DNA of 64,000 bases from DATKQJ01 sp035534295 (GTDB lineage: Bacteria > Chloroflexota > Dormibacteria > Dormibacterales > Dormibacteraceae): positions 51,888-115,887 of the forward strand of contig DATLSE010000052.1 in the NCBI GenBank assembly GCA_035534295.1, written 5' to 3'. The position numbers were made by a program, and so were the translations under genes. Below the pieces are notes generated by a model. That model was not told the origin of the DNA. It was given only the letters and a program-made list of their open reading frames with translations, and did no database searches. Positions 16,305 to 25,074 of the stretch are shown piece by piece. Numbering within the stretch: position 1 is the stretch's first letter; each line of letters begins with the position of its first letter.

Positions 16305-17162
16305 TCAGCGAGGGTGAGGCAGGGGCTGGACGGTCTCGCCTGGGCTCAGGGAGTCCGGGACGGTCGCGAGTCGACGCGTGCGCCACCAGATGTACGTCAT
16401 CGGGGGGACCACGAACAGGATCACGGCCAGTGAGGTGAGCTGAGCCTGCTTTAGTCCCCAGAGCACGGGCGGGGTCTCATAGTCCGTGCGCCAGTTGAAG
16501 ACGATCAGCTGGCTGACCGGATACAGAACCAGGTAGACCAGTCCGAGCACGCCTGAGGGCACCCCGCGGCGACGCAGGTAGAGCAGCACGGCCAGGATGG
16601 CGAGGGTGCCAATCGCCTCGTAGACGTTGGCCGGCTGATACGCCACCCCCAGGTGGGGCGCCATGGACGCGGGGTTGGTGTAACGGACGGCCCAGGGGAG
16701 GTTTGACACCGGCCCCAGGATCTCCCCGTTCATGACGTTGCCGATGCGCCCGATGGGCTGTCCCACGGCGGCGAAGATGACGCCGGCGTCGATCAGATCC
16801 CAGAAATCCAGGTGGTGCCGGCGGCTCATCCACCAGAGCACGATCACGGCCGCGAAGATGGCGCCGAAGAACGCCATCCCTCCCTCCCAGAAGGCGAGGA
16901 TGTGCTGGGGATGGGTCAGATACCAGTACCAACCGGATTGGACCACGAAGTAGAGCCGCGCTCCGACAAGACCGAACACGATGGTCCAAAAGGCAATGTT
17001 CTCGCTCAATGAGCGGGATACCCCACGCCGGGCCAGATGCCGGCTCGCAACCATGGTGCCCACGATGAAGGCGACGGCGTAGGCCAGGCCGTAGAAGCGG
17101 ATCTGCAGCGGCCCGAGGTGGAAGCCAGGGGGGAAGGGGTCGGTAATTACCAGGTGGAGCAT
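16305..17162 (-). CDS. lgt: Prolipoprotein diacylglyceryl transferase
   Basis: 285-residue, about 7-TM membrane enzyme that transfers diacylglycerol from phosphatidylglycerol to the lipobox Cys of prolipoproteins. The signature GRIGNVMNGEILG is intact, as are YGLAYAVAF and the QPANVYEAIG region. It would process the lipoproteins in this window (sulfocyanin-like, metal-binding and secreted-repeat proteins). Probably an independent gene downstream of the metal ABC operon; a GC-rich palindrome lies just before the start. Confidence 0.95.
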   Translation of the reverse strand: MLHLVITDPFPPGFHLGPLQIRFYGLAYAVAFIVGTMVASRHLARRGVSRSLSENIAFWTIVFGLVGARLYFVVQSGWYWYLTHPQHILAFWEGGMAFFGAIFAAVIVLWWMSRRHHLDFWDLIDAGVIFAAVGQPIGRIGNVMNGEILGPVSNLPWAVRYTNPASMAPHLGVAYQPANVYEAIGTLAILAVLLYLRRRGVPSGVLGLVYLVLYPVSQLIVFNWRTDYETPPVLWGLKQAQLTSLAVILFVVPPMTYIWWRTRRLATVPDSLSPGETVQPLPHPR

Positions 17163-17172
17163 GGCTCTATTT

Positions 17173-17186
17173 GGCGGGCGCCCGCC
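17173..17186. terminator. GC-rich palindrome between znuB-like gene and lgt
   Basis: GGCGGGCGCCCGCC, a perfect 14-bp palindrome in the 67-bp gap after the metal ABC permease stop. It may act as a weak terminator or pause site; no T run. It could instead be part of the lgt promoter region. Confidence 0.3.
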
Positions 17187-17229
17187 CCCATAGATTGCAC
17201 CAAATCACTCCGGCCATGGCGAGCGGGCC

Positions 17230-18060
17230 TCAGCCCGGCGGGGCCGCAGGCGCCGGTCGGGGGCGCAGCGCAGACCGCAGGCGCTCTCCCGCCCGCACCG
17301 CCAGATATGCGGCGAAGGCGAGGGAGGTGACGAAAAAGCCCACCGGATGGGGCGAGAAATAGGCGGTGCCGAGACCTACCCAGGTGCAGCCGAGTGAGAT
17401 CAGCACCGCAATGATGATGCCCCGTCCGGGGCGGTTGGTGAGACGGGCGGAGACGGCCGCCGGCGTCACCACCAGGGCGAAGATCAAGAGCACGCCCACC
17501 ACCTGGACCGCCTCGCTCACCGCCACCGCCAGGATCAGCATGAAGACCACCCCGAGGGCGGTGGTGGGAACTCCCTTGGCCCGCGCCAGACCCTCGTCAA
17601 CGGAGGCAAACAGCAGTGGTCGGTAGACGATCAGCAACGCGCTGAGCGTGAGCAGGGCGAAGATCGCGCTCAGAACCACGTCCCGACTCGAGATACCCAG
17701 GATCTGGCCGAAGAGCAGGGCATAGGCCTCGGTTGCGTACCCGCGGTAGAGCGAGATGAATAGGACGCCCAGCCCCAGGGCCCAGGCCAGAACGATCCCG
17801 ATTGTCACGTCGCGACCGCGCAGGCGGTCGCCCAGGGCTCCGATCGCCAAGCCACCCGCGGAGGTGAAGGCCAAGAGGCCGAAGAAGGGACTGAGGCCGA
17901 GCACGATGGCGCCCGTCGCGCCCGCGAAGCCGATGTGGGAGAGTGCGTGGGCGGCAAACGAGGAACCGCGCAGAACCACGAAGTACCCTATCGCGCCGGC
18001 CACGATGGCGACTATGGTCCCGGCCTCGAAAGCGTTGACCATGAACTGGTAGCTGAGCAT
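17230..18060 (-). CDS. Metal ABC transporter permease (ZnuB/MntB family)
   Basis: 276 residues, 8-9 TM helices of the ABC-3 permease family (SSFAAHALSHIGFAGATGA; GVLLIFALVVTPAAVSARLT). ATG 18060 gives the usual family length; the frame is open further upstream, but no in-frame ATG, GTG or TTG with homology is found there. Membrane channel of the importer encoded with the ATPase (18134-18931) and binding lipoprotein (18928-19863). Confidence 0.9.
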   Translation of the reverse strand: MLSYQFMVNAFEAGTIVAIVAGAIGYFVVLRGSSFAAHALSHIGFAGATGAIVLGLSPFFGLLAFTSAGGLAIGALGDRLRGRDVTIGIVLAWALGLGVLFISLYRGYATEAYALLFGQILGISSRDVVLSAIFALLTLSALLIVYRPLLFASVDEGLARAKGVPTTALGVVFMLILAVAVSEAVQVVGVLLIFALVVTPAAVSARLTNRPGRGIIIAVLISLGCTWVGLGTAYFSPHPVGFFVTSLAFAAYLAVRAGERLRSALRPRPAPAAPPG

Positions 18061-18133
18061 CTGAGCCAGCTCACTGACCGGGTTAAGTCCGGCCCCCGAG
18101 GAGGCGGTCAGAAGAGGAGCGCGAGTGCCGAGA

Positions 18134-18931
18134 TCAGTGAGGATGACTCGCCTCCTCCTCCAGGCCGGCCACGAACAATCGTCCCCGGCTGTCGCGCAGG
18201 ACCTCGATCGGTGCTCCGTAGATGGCGGACAGGGACGCCGAGGTGATGACCTCTTCCGGCCGGCCGATGGCCATCCGACCCCGGGCCACATAGAGCACCT
18301 GGTCGATGTGCGACATGAGTGGGTTCACGTCGTGGGCGATCAGGACGACGGTCAGGCGCAGGCGGCGGGCCAGATTCGAGATCAGGTGGACCATCGCACC
18401 CTGATGGCTGACGTCGAGATGGCTCAGGGGCTCGTCCAGCAGCAGCAGTCGGGGCTCGCCGGCCAGGGCCTGGGCCAGAAGGAGGCGCTGCTGCTCGCCT
18501 CCAGACAGCCGGCCCAGCGGTCGCGAAGCATAGTCCTGCGCACCCACAGCGGCGATGGCGGCGTCGGCCCGGAGGCGGCGCTGACGCGTGCCCAGCAGCC
18601 CCACTCCCCAACGATGGCCGTCCACGCCGAGCCCCACGAAGTCCCGGCCCCGAAGCGCGAGATCGGGATCGTACAGGGGGCCCTGGGGCACGTAACCGAT
18701 GTCGGAATGGCCCCGCAGCGGAATCGACCCGAACACCTCTATCCGCCCCGACACCGGTCGGATCTGACCTAGGATGACGCGCAGCAGGGTCGACTTGCCA
18801 GCGCCGTTTGGTCCCAGCACGGCGGTGAAGGAGCCCTGGTCAACCCTGAAGTCGACCCCGGACCAGACGGTGCGGCCGGAATAGGCGGCGCCCAGGCCCT
18901 GGGCCCAGAGCGCGGGCGGGGGCGGGGTCAA
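18134..18931 (-). CDS. Metal ABC transporter ATP-binding protein (ZnuC/MntA family)
   Basis: 265-residue ABC ATPase: Walker A GPNGAGKS, Q-loop VPQGPLYD, signature LSGGEQQR, Walker B LLLLDEP and switch His in IAHDVN. TTG start overlaps the stop of the upstream binding-protein gene (TTGA), so tightly coupled. It powers import by the ZnuB-like permease downstream. The C-terminal tail lacks the His-rich stretch found in some ZnuC proteins. Confidence 0.92.
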   Translation of the reverse strand: MTPPPPALWAQGLGAAYSGRTVWSGVDFRVDQGSFTAVLGPNGAGKSTLLRVILGQIRPVSGRIEVFGSIPLRGHSDIGYVPQGPLYDPDLALRGRDFVGLGVDGHRWGVGLLGTRQRRLRADAAIAAVGAQDYASRPLGRLSGGEQQRLLLAQALAGEPRLLLLDEPLSHLDVSHQGAMVHLISNLARRLRLTVVLIAHDVNPLMSHIDQVLYVARGRMAIGRPEEVITSASLSAIYGAPIEVLRDSRGRLFVAGLEEEASHPH

Positions 18932-19863
18932 CTGGCCGCCCCGGAGCGGGCCAGGTCCGACTGCAGGGAGTCGAGCTGGGACAGCTGCCAGGCCTCGAAG
19001 GTGGGCTCGCCGGCCGGCATCGTCTCGGTCACGTCCAAGACCGCGATGCCCCTGGACGCAGCCATCGCGACCAAACCCGCGGTGATAGAGCTCTGAGCCT
19101 GTACGTTGTCCACGAGCGCGGATATGTCCTTGGCCCGGATCTGATCCTGAAATTGGATCAGGTCCGAGACCGCGGGCTCGGTGCCGTTTGAAACCGCAGC
19201 CATGAACGCCGGCGGTGAAATCAGGATCAGACCGAGCGCCTGGGCCATGTAGACGAAAACGGTCTCTGTCGATCCCACTCGCGTGCCCTGGAATCGGCTC
19301 CGGATAGCCGCCACCTCGGCCCGGTAGGGCGCGAACGCGGTCGCGGTGTCCTGGAACTGGGCGCTGAAGAATTGGGCGGCCGAGGGCTCGATGGCGATCA
19401 GCTCGCGTTCGATCGCGCCCACCGCCGTCGCCACCCCCGCGGGGTCATACCAGAAGTGCGGGTTGTCCCCCCGGCGTCGGCCCAGGACGTGGGCGATGTC
19501 GATCACTCTGCGGCCGGGTTCAGGGTTGGCCGCCAGCAATTTTTGAGCCCAGTCGTCGTAGCCTGCGCCGTTCACGATGACGAGGGCCGCGTCGGCGAAG
19601 GCGCGGGCGTCGGCCGGATTTGTCTCATATTCGTGGGGATCGGCGGCGGGGTCGGTGATCACACTGCGAACCCGCACCCGGCTTCCGCCCAGCTGCGCGG
19701 CCACGCTGCCCCAGAAGTTCTCTGCGGCAACCACGGAGATGGGCCCCGAGCCCGCTTTAAGGGTCGAGGGAGATGGACCACAGGCGACCAGCCCGGACAA
19801 TGCCAGGAGGGCAAGTAGGGCATGAGCCCCCACCAACGTCGGCATCGGGCGCGGGCGCGACAT
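18928..19863 (-). CDS. Metal-binding lipoprotein of ABC importer (ZnuA/PsaA family)
   Basis: 311 residues. Signal peptide with lipobox LVAC (start ATG 19863; the TTG at 19881 only lengthens the signal). Cluster A-I metal ligands: His in DPHEYE, His in NPHFWYDP, Glu in STETVF and Asp in VLDVTETMP. His-His-Glu-Asp is the set of Mn/Fe-type PsaA/MntC, whereas Zn-type ZnuA has His in third place and a His-rich loop; no such loop is seen. It captures metal outside the membrane for the ZnuBC-like pair. Divergent from a Fur-family regulator. Confidence 0.88.
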   Translation of the reverse strand: MSRPRPMPTLVGAHALLALLALSGLVACGPSPSTLKAGSGPISVVAAENFWGSVAAQLGGSRVRVRSVITDPAADPHEYETNPADARAFADAALVIVNGAGYDDWAQKLLAANPEPGRRVIDIAHVLGRRRGDNPHFWYDPAGVATAVGAIERELIAIEPSAAQFFSAQFQDTATAFAPYRAEVAAIRSRFQGTRVGSTETVFVYMAQALGLILISPPAFMAAVSNGTEPAVSDLIQFQDQIRAKDISALVDNVQAQSSITAGLVAMAASRGIAVLDVTETMPAGEPTFEAWQLSQLDSLQSDLARSGAAS

Positions 19864-19886
19864 CCCCGAAGTATTACACAACTCAC

Positions 19887-19894
19887 TTGCGCAA
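19887..19894. promoter_or_regulatory. TTGCGCAA-centred dyad in the metal-importer/fur intergenic region
   Basis: Perfect 8-bp core within a longer imperfect dyad, midway between the divergent starts (19863 minus, 19927 plus). It is a plausible Fur-family operator for both sides; it does not match the classical GATAATGATAATC Fur box. Confidence 0.35.
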
Positions 19895-19913
19895 CTAACA
19901 TGTACGGGCCGAG

Positions 19914-19919
19914 TACACT
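19914..19919 (+). promoter_or_regulatory. -10 element of the Fur-family gene
   Basis: TACACT, 7 nt before GTG 19927; places the transcript start at the start codon (leaderless). No Shine-Dalgarno. Confidence 0.4.
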
Positions 19920-19926
19920 TGGGGCC

Positions 19927-20304
19927 GTGCCCCGCCCGAGTCCGGTCAGCGACGCCGTCTGGGGTGTGCTCTCAGCTCACACCCGGCACGCCTGGCCGCT
20001 GGACGAACTGCACCAGGCGGTGCGCCAGCGCCTGGGGGGAGCGGATTATTCGAGCGTCTTCCGCGCGGTGGCCGCGCTTGAAGATCGGGGCCTGGTGGAC
20101 CGGGTCGAGCTGGGCGACGGCAAGTCCCACTATGAGCTCCACGAGGATCACCACGAACACGTCCGCTGTCAGGTCTGCGGCTGTGTGGCCGAGGTGCCGG
20201 GATGCGTCCTGGCCGACGTACCGGGAGCGGTCGAGGCGAGCACCGGCTTCCAGGTCCTGGCCCACAGACTGGTCTTTAGCGGGCTCTGTCCCGCCTGCGC
20301 CTGA
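19927..20304 (+). CDS. Fur-family metalloregulator
   Basis: 125 residues. N-terminal winged helix (YSSVFRAVAALEDRGLV), then the metal/dimer domain with HEDHHEHVRC and the structural zinc pairs CQVC and CPAC. Fur-family repressors sense Fe, Zn, Mn or peroxide. Divergent with 63 bp from a metal ABC importer, whose binding protein looks Mn-type, so a Mur- or Zur-like role is more likely than global Fur. GTG start, probably leaderless; ATG 19900 would add nine residues. Confidence 0.9.
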   Translation: MPRPSPVSDAVWGVLSAHTRHAWPLDELHQAVRQRLGGADYSSVFRAVAALEDRGLVDRVELGDGKSHYELHEDHHEHVRCQVCGCVAEVPGCVLADVPGAVEASTGFQVLAHRLVFSGLCPACA

Positions 20305-20305
20305 A

Positions 20306-20327
20306 CCGCCGGTGACCACGCCGGCGG
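20306..20327. terminator. Hairpin between convergent fur-family and Rieske genes
   Basis: CCGCCGG / CCGGCGG arms (7 bp) with an 8-nt loop, in the 30-bp gap between two convergent genes. No T run. Confidence 0.5.
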
Positions 20328-20334
20328 AACGCTC

Positions 20335-20676
20335 CTAGCTCGCCGCCCTGGATACGTCGATCACGATGTTCTCGCCCTCCACCTCGACCCGATAGGTCTC
20401 GGCCGCCATCACCGCGGGCAGGTTACGCACCCGGCCGGTGCGGACGTCAAAGCGCGATCCGTGGGCCGGACACTCGACGTCGAACCTCAAGAGTTCCCCC
20501 TCGCTGAGCGAGAAATCCTCATGGGTGCAGGTGTCCTGAATCGCGTAATACGCCCCATCCTCAGCATGGACCAGGAGCACGGGGATGGAGCCCACCACGA
20601 ACCTGCGCATGCTGTCCTGATCGAGCTCACCGGCTCGGGCGACTACCCGCCTGGGCGACGCTTCTTCCTCCTGCAT
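20335..20676 (-). CDS. Rieske [2Fe-2S] ferredoxin-like protein
   Basis: 113 residues, soluble. The cluster ligands are Cys-His in DTCTHEDF and Cys-His in ECPAHGSRFD, spaced as in dioxygenase-type ferredoxins; the rest is the beta-sandwich scaffold. It carries single electrons between an FAD reductase and an oxygenase or other acceptor. GGGGAGG six bases before the ATG. The divergent neighbour is an FAD-dependent oxidoreductase, so the two may be redox partners; no oxygenase is next to them. Confidence 0.9.
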   Translation of the reverse strand: MQEEEASPRRVVARAGELDQDSMRRFVVGSIPVLLVHAEDGAYYAIQDTCTHEDFSLSEGELLRFDVECPAHGSRFDVRTGRVRNLPAVMAAETYRVEVEGENIVIDVSRAAS

Positions 20677-20743
20677 CCACTACCTCCCCTTTGGTCTTGA
20701 GCCGCCGACCTGCACGGCCGTCGAGCCCTAAGCTGAGCCCACC

Positions 20744-21886
20744 GTGAGCGCGACATCAGTCTTACCGCAATCGGGTCCGGTCGTGATCCTTGGCGCCGGG
20801 TTCGCCGGCCTGGAGACTGCGATCCACCTCCGCCGGCGCGATCCGACGGCTTCGGTCCAACTGGTCGGTCCCGACCCAACGCTGCTCTATCGTCCCTGGG
20901 TCATCCACCTTGTGAGTCGCCAGCAGGAGTTGGAAGAGATGCACATTCCACTTCCTCCTCTGGCCCAACGACATGGATTCGAGCTCATCCAGGACCGCGC
21001 CATCCACCTCGATATGGATCGGCAGAGGGTGGAGCTTGCGTCCGGACGCGTGCTGCAATTCGGCCAGTTGGTGATCGCGGCGGGGGCGACCGCCGACCGC
21101 GATCGGGTCCCCGGGGCTCGCTCCCACGCGCTTTTCCCGTGCGAGGTCGAGGACACGCTGAAGATGATCCATGCCCTTGACCGCGCACCCAAGGGTCGCG
21201 TCGCCGTGCTCGTGGGCTGGGAGCGGATCGGTCCAGGCATCGAGTTCGCGGCCTGGATTCGGCGTATCCACCCCGAGGTTCAGCTGGACCTGGTCGACGT
21301 TCAGGGCCTGGTCCGCGAGCGCCTGGGCGGCACCGCCATGCGCCGGCTGACCCGCTGGATCGCAGGCGCGGGTGCGCGGGTGCACGAGGACACCGCGGTC
21401 CACTCCGTCAGGCCAGGGGGGGTGGAGATGGACCACCTGCACCTGGAGGCGGATCTGATCCTGCTCTGCAGCCCCCTGCGCGGATCCGAGATCGGCCTGG
21501 GAGGGGAGCTGACCGACGATCTGGGCTTTGTTCCGGTTCAGAGCACGGGCGAGCTGAGCCGACACCCCGGAGTGTTCGCCCACGGTGATATCGCCTCCTT
21601 CGGCGAGGGCGACGTCGCCCGCACCATGGTCTGGGCGCGCAGCCGCGCCGATGCTCTGGCCGGGAACGTCCTGGCTCGGCGTCAGGGCCTGTCCCCCTCA
21701 GGGGAGCTGGCACCGCGGGGGCCGCGCAACATGCTTCCAGACCTTGGTGGCCGCACGCTGTGGGTACGGGATCGACGCCTGATCGCCTCCGGGCGCTGGC
21801 CGCTCCGGCTGCGCCGTCTGGCCGACCTCTCCTACCTCAGCGCCAGGGGCGCAGGCACGACTTTAGGACCCAAGCCAGAAGGCTAG
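20744..21886 (+). CDS. FAD-dependent pyridine-nucleotide-disulfide-type oxidoreductase (NDH-2/SQR-like)
   Basis: 380 residues. The FAD Rossmann motif GAGFAGLETAIHL and the late HGDIASF motif are clear, as in NDH-2, sulfide:quinone reductase and ferredoxin reductases. The second nucleotide motif, normally GGGxTGVE, reads LVGWERIGPGIEFA and is degenerate. The paired redox Cys of SQR are not seen. Possible roles: ferredoxin reductase for the divergent Rieske protein or a quinone-linked dehydrogenase. GTG start with TAAGCT 9 nt upstream and no Shine-Dalgarno. Its last 4 bp overlap a convergent gene. Confidence 0.8.
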   Translation: MSATSVLPQSGPVVILGAGFAGLETAIHLRRRDPTASVQLVGPDPTLLYRPWVIHLVSRQQELEEMHIPLPPLAQRHGFELIQDRAIHLDMDRQRVELASGRVLQFGQLVIAAGATADRDRVPGARSHALFPCEVEDTLKMIHALDRAPKGRVAVLVGWERIGPGIEFAAWIRRIHPEVQLDLVDVQGLVRERLGGTAMRRLTRWIAGAGARVHEDTAVHSVRPGGVEMDHLHLEADLILLCSPLRGSEIGLGGELTDDLGFVPVQSTGELSRHPGVFAHGDIASFGEGDVARTMVWARSRADALAGNVLARRQGLSPSGELAPRGPRNMLPDLGGRTLWVRDRRLIASGRWPLRLRRLADLSYLSARGAGTTLGPKPEG

Positions 21887-22275
21887 AGCCGGAGCAGGAA
21901 GTGCAGGTGGGGGCCATTGACGATCAGATGCCAGGCGCCGAGCACGAGCAGGGTCGACGCGGTGGCGATGTGAAAGGTGCGCGTCAGTCGCCGCCCGGCC
22001 GGTGGCAGTGCCCGCAGTCGCCGGCCCAGAGCCACCTGCCCCCAGGAGATGAACATCGCGGCCGTGGCCACGAGGATGCCGTAGAGCTGGATCCCGCTCA
22101 CGTTGAGGGCGTCGACCGCGAGCGAGGCGTGGAGGAAGGAAAGCGCGGCGATGCCGTAGCCGATGGCGTAGTGCTCCTCGATCCGGGATCGGAATCCGAC
22201 CGCGATCACCACCGTGGTCGCGAACAGGGCAACGATGAGCCAGCCGCTGAGGTCGATGTAAAAATTGGGTCCCAC
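21883..22275 (-). CDS. Small polytopic membrane protein, His-rich helices
   Basis: 130 residues with four TM helices. Histidines sit in or next to helices (EEHYAIG, FLHASL, TFHIATAS, GAWHLIVNGPHLH), which is how b-type haem proteins look, but no known haem family is recognised. GTG start; its GAGGAGG site lies within the end of the upstream carboxypeptidase gene, which stops 2 bp before it, so it is coupled to that gene. Confidence 0.6.
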   Translation of the reverse strand: MGPNFYIDLSGWLIVALFATTVVIAVGFRSRIEEHYAIGYGIAALSFLHASLAVDALNVSGIQLYGILVATAAMFISWGQVALGRRLRALPPAGRRLTRTFHIATASTLLVLGAWHLIVNGPHLHFLLRL

Positions 22276-22277
22276 CT

Positions 22278-23708
22278 CTATGGTCCCCTCCTCAGGCGCC
22301 AGCCCAAGCTGGGGAAGGGCGCCGCGGCGGCGGTGACGGCGCTGGTCGTGCTGCTGGAGCCCCCCCAGCGCGCGGTCACGGTGCCAACCGCACGGCCGGA
22401 AGGTTGCGGGGGATTAAGGCGGCGCAGGCGCACCTGAAGCGCGATCTCGCTGCCCGGCCAGACGCTGAGCTGGAGCGACGAGCGGGCCACGACCGGAATG
22501 CTTGCGCCCCAGGCCGTGCGGTAGTGGCCGAGCAGCCGCCCGGCGCTGATCACCAGTCTTGGGGCCAAGTCGTTGCGCACGGCGTCGATCAGCCGCTGGG
22601 CGGCCGCAAAGCAGAGCGACAGCGTGGCCAGGCCCTGGATCGCCCCGATTAGAGTCTGCGCTCCCACCTGGGCCTCGAACAGGTAGACCGCCTGGGCCTG
22701 ATCTGTGTTCCCGGTCTTGATCCCGACAATGCCATCCAGCCCGAGCGCGGCGTTGACGTTCTTGACCACACCGGCCAGCGGCAGCTCGGCGCGGGCCAGG
22801 CCCACGATCGCCTTCAAGATCGGATCACGCAGGGCGGCCTGGGCCAGGCGGAGAAGGTCGGTCGGAGTGCTCACGGTACCCGGATCAAGGCCACTGGGAT
22901 CGGTGAAGGTGGTCTGCGTCATCCCCAGCGCCCGAGCCTTGGAGTTCATCTGCGCGACGAAGGCGCCGTCACTGCCGGCCACCCAGCGGGCCAGAAGGAT
23001 GGCGACGTTGTCGGCCGAGGGTAGGAGCAGCGCCTCGAGCGCCTGGTATTCGGTCAGCTGCTCGCCCAGGGCGACGGGAATCACCGAACCGTCCTGAGCC
23101 ACGAACGAATCGTAGGTCTCCACGTCGAGCGCGCTGATCGTGATCGTGGGCCCGGCATCGCCACTTGCCAGGGGATGGGCCTGCAGGGTCAAAAGGGCGG
23201 TCATGACCTTGGCCACGCTGGCGATGGGTTGGGGACGAGGATCGCTGGGCGCGACCACGACGCCCTGGTCGGGCAGCGCCACCGCAGACTCACCGGAGTC
23301 GGGCCAGGGCAGGGTGGGCGCGGTTCCCGCGCGCACGCCGGTGGCCACCAGCGGCGCCCACAGCGGCGCTGGCACGGGGCGCTCCAGGTTCCAGAGGCCA
23401 CCCGCCAGGACGATGAGGAGGAGGACTCCGATCACACTCAGCGCGCCCCTGCGGCGCCGAGTCCGGCCTAGCAATGAATTGAGGGTGCGCGGCGGAGCCG
23501 ATGCATGTGTCTTAGCGCCAACGCCGGGGCGAACCCAGCGGTAACGGGCGCGATCCGGCTGGGCTGGCACCTGGGGGGACGGTGGACACCTTTTGCCGCA
23601 GGGCTGGCGGAAAGCCCCCGGGCCACCGCGGGCAGGCGAGGACGACCAACCTGGCGCAGAGTTGAGCCCCGATCGATTTGACGCCCCATCATCCGGCCTC
23701 GCGCTCAT
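22278..23708 (-). CDS. D-alanyl-D-alanine carboxypeptidase (DacA-like, S11)
   Basis: Penicillin-binding-protein fold: SxxK in ASVAKVMTAL, SxN as SADN and KTG in GIKTGNTD. A TM anchor at about residues 90-107 places the catalytic domain outside. It trims the terminal D-Ala of peptidoglycan stem peptides. The first 85 residues are Pro/Arg/Ser-rich and overlap the preceding MFS gene by 20 bp, so the true start may lie further in (for example TTG 23474). A 130-residue C-terminal beta-rich tail follows the core as in S11 PBP5-type proteins. Confidence 0.85.
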   Translation of the reverse strand: MSARPDDGASNRSGLNSAPGWSSSPARGGPGAFRQPCGKRCPPSPQVPAQPDRARYRWVRPGVGAKTHASAPPRTLNSLLGRTRRRRGALSVIGVLLLIVLAGGLWNLERPVPAPLWAPLVATGVRAGTAPTLPWPDSGESAVALPDQGVVVAPSDPRPQPIASVAKVMTALLTLQAHPLASGDAGPTITISALDVETYDSFVAQDGSVIPVALGEQLTEYQALEALLLPSADNVAILLARWVAGSDGAFVAQMNSKARALGMTQTTFTDPSGLDPGTVSTPTDLLRLAQAALRDPILKAIVGLARAELPLAGVVKNVNAALGLDGIVGIKTGNTDQAQAVYLFEAQVGAQTLIGAIQGLATLSLCFAAAQRLIDAVRNDLAPRLVISAGRLLGHYRTAWGASIPVVARSSLQLSVWPGSEIALQVRLRRLNPPQPSGRAVGTVTARWGGSSSTTSAVTAAAAPFPSLGWRLRRGP

Positions 23709-25074
23709 CGCCCGAGGGAAATCCGATGGCCTGGCGACCGCGGGTCAGCCTGGTCAGGGCCAGGGTCAAAAGGGCCAGGCCCAAGAGCACGGTGAAGGCC
23801 AGATGGATGCCCTGGGCCAGGCCCGCCTGGGACTGTGCGGGGCTGGCCCGACGGGCGACCTGGACCTGCACCAACACCCCGAGCAGTGCCACTCCTACAG
23901 CCCCTCCCAGGGTCTGGGTGAGCTGGCGCAACGCGGTCGCCGAGCCCTTCTGCCGGCGCCCCACCCAGGACTGGATGACGATCAGGGTGGGGGCGTTGAA
24001 CATTCCCACTCCGAGCCCCATGACGCCCCCGGCGAGGAAGATCCAGGGCGCACCGTGGGTGCTGCCGAGGAGCAGCGTGAGGCTGCCGGCGACCAGCATC
24101 AGCGCCCCAAACCGCACCAGACGAGAGTAGCCAGCCCGGATCAGGAACCACCCGCCCAGGGCTGAGGTCAGGGCCTGGGCGACGGACATCGGTATCAGGG
24201 CCACCCCTCCCTCATAGGCGCTGCCCCCGAGCACCGATTGAATGTAGAGCGGTACGTAGGTTGTGACCGAGGTTCGGAGTGCGGCCGAGAGGGCACCCAT
24301 GAACAGGGCCGGCCCGATCACCGGGTGCACGGCGAGGCGGAGCGGCACGGTCGGGTTGTGCGCCCTCAGCTCGACCAGTACGAACCCAAGCAGGGCGAGC
24401 GCGGATAGGGCGAGCAGGAACCAGTTCGGCTCCGGACTGGTGCTGGCTGAGCCGGCGCCGATCAGGAGCAGCGCGATCCCTCCGGTCAGCAGGGCGACGC
24501 CGCGAGGGTCGATGCGGAGCCGGGTTCGCGCGGGCAGGACCTCCCGATAGCCCAGGATGAGGACGGCGGCGACCACACCGACGGGGACGTTGACGCCGAA
24601 TATCCAGCGCCAGCCCACGGTCGAGACCAGAGCCGCCCCAAGCACGGGGGCGATGATGGCCGCGGTCACCCACATACCGCTCAGGAAGCCCTGGATGCGC
24701 GCCCGCTGCGGGGTGGGCACAAGATCGCTGGCGATGGTCATGACCACGGTCTGCAGACTCCCCGCCCCGATGCCCTGCAGCAGCCGAAAGAAGATGAGTT
24801 GGGGCATGTTGCGGCTGAACCCACAGAGAATGGACGTGACCACAAACAGGGCCAGACCGGCGAGGAGAACCCGCCGCCGTCCCACCAGATCAGCTGACTT
24901 GCCCCACAGGGGAATGCTGGTGGTGCTGGTCAGAAGGTACCCGCTCACCACCCAGGGATAGAGCTCGAATCCGCCGATCTGACGCGTGATGCTGGGAAGC
25001 GCCGTGGCCACGATGGTGGCGTCCATGGCCGAGATGAAGATGGCGAGCATGAGCCCGGCCAGGATCCGGACCAT
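23689..25074 (-). CDS. MFS transporter, DHA2-like
   Basis: 461 residues, about 14 TM. TM1 has ISAMDATIVATALPSI, motif A is GKSADLVGRRR and TM4 has RLLQGIGAGS, close in pattern to the exporter at 3980-5638. Predicted proton-driven efflux of drugs or metabolites through the inner membrane. Likely expressed with the carboxypeptidase downstream (overlapping ends). No regulator is adjacent, so the inducer is unknown. Confidence 0.87.
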   Translation of the reverse strand: MVRILAGLMLAIFISAMDATIVATALPSITRQIGGFELYPWVVSGYLLTSTTSIPLWGKSADLVGRRRVLLAGLALFVVTSILCGFSRNMPQLIFFRLLQGIGAGSLQTVVMTIASDLVPTPQRARIQGFLSGMWVTAAIIAPVLGAALVSTVGWRWIFGVNVPVGVVAAVLILGYREVLPARTRLRIDPRGVALLTGGIALLLIGAGSASTSPEPNWFLLALSALALLGFVLVELRAHNPTVPLRLAVHPVIGPALFMGALSAALRTSVTTYVPLYIQSVLGGSAYEGGVALIPMSVAQALTSALGGWFLIRAGYSRLVRFGALMLVAGSLTLLLGSTHGAPWIFLAGGVMGLGVGMFNAPTLIVIQSWVGRRQKGSATALRQLTQTLGGAVGVALLGVLVQVQVARRASPAQSQAGLAQGIHLAFTVLLGLALLTLALTRLTRGRQAIGFPSGDEREAG

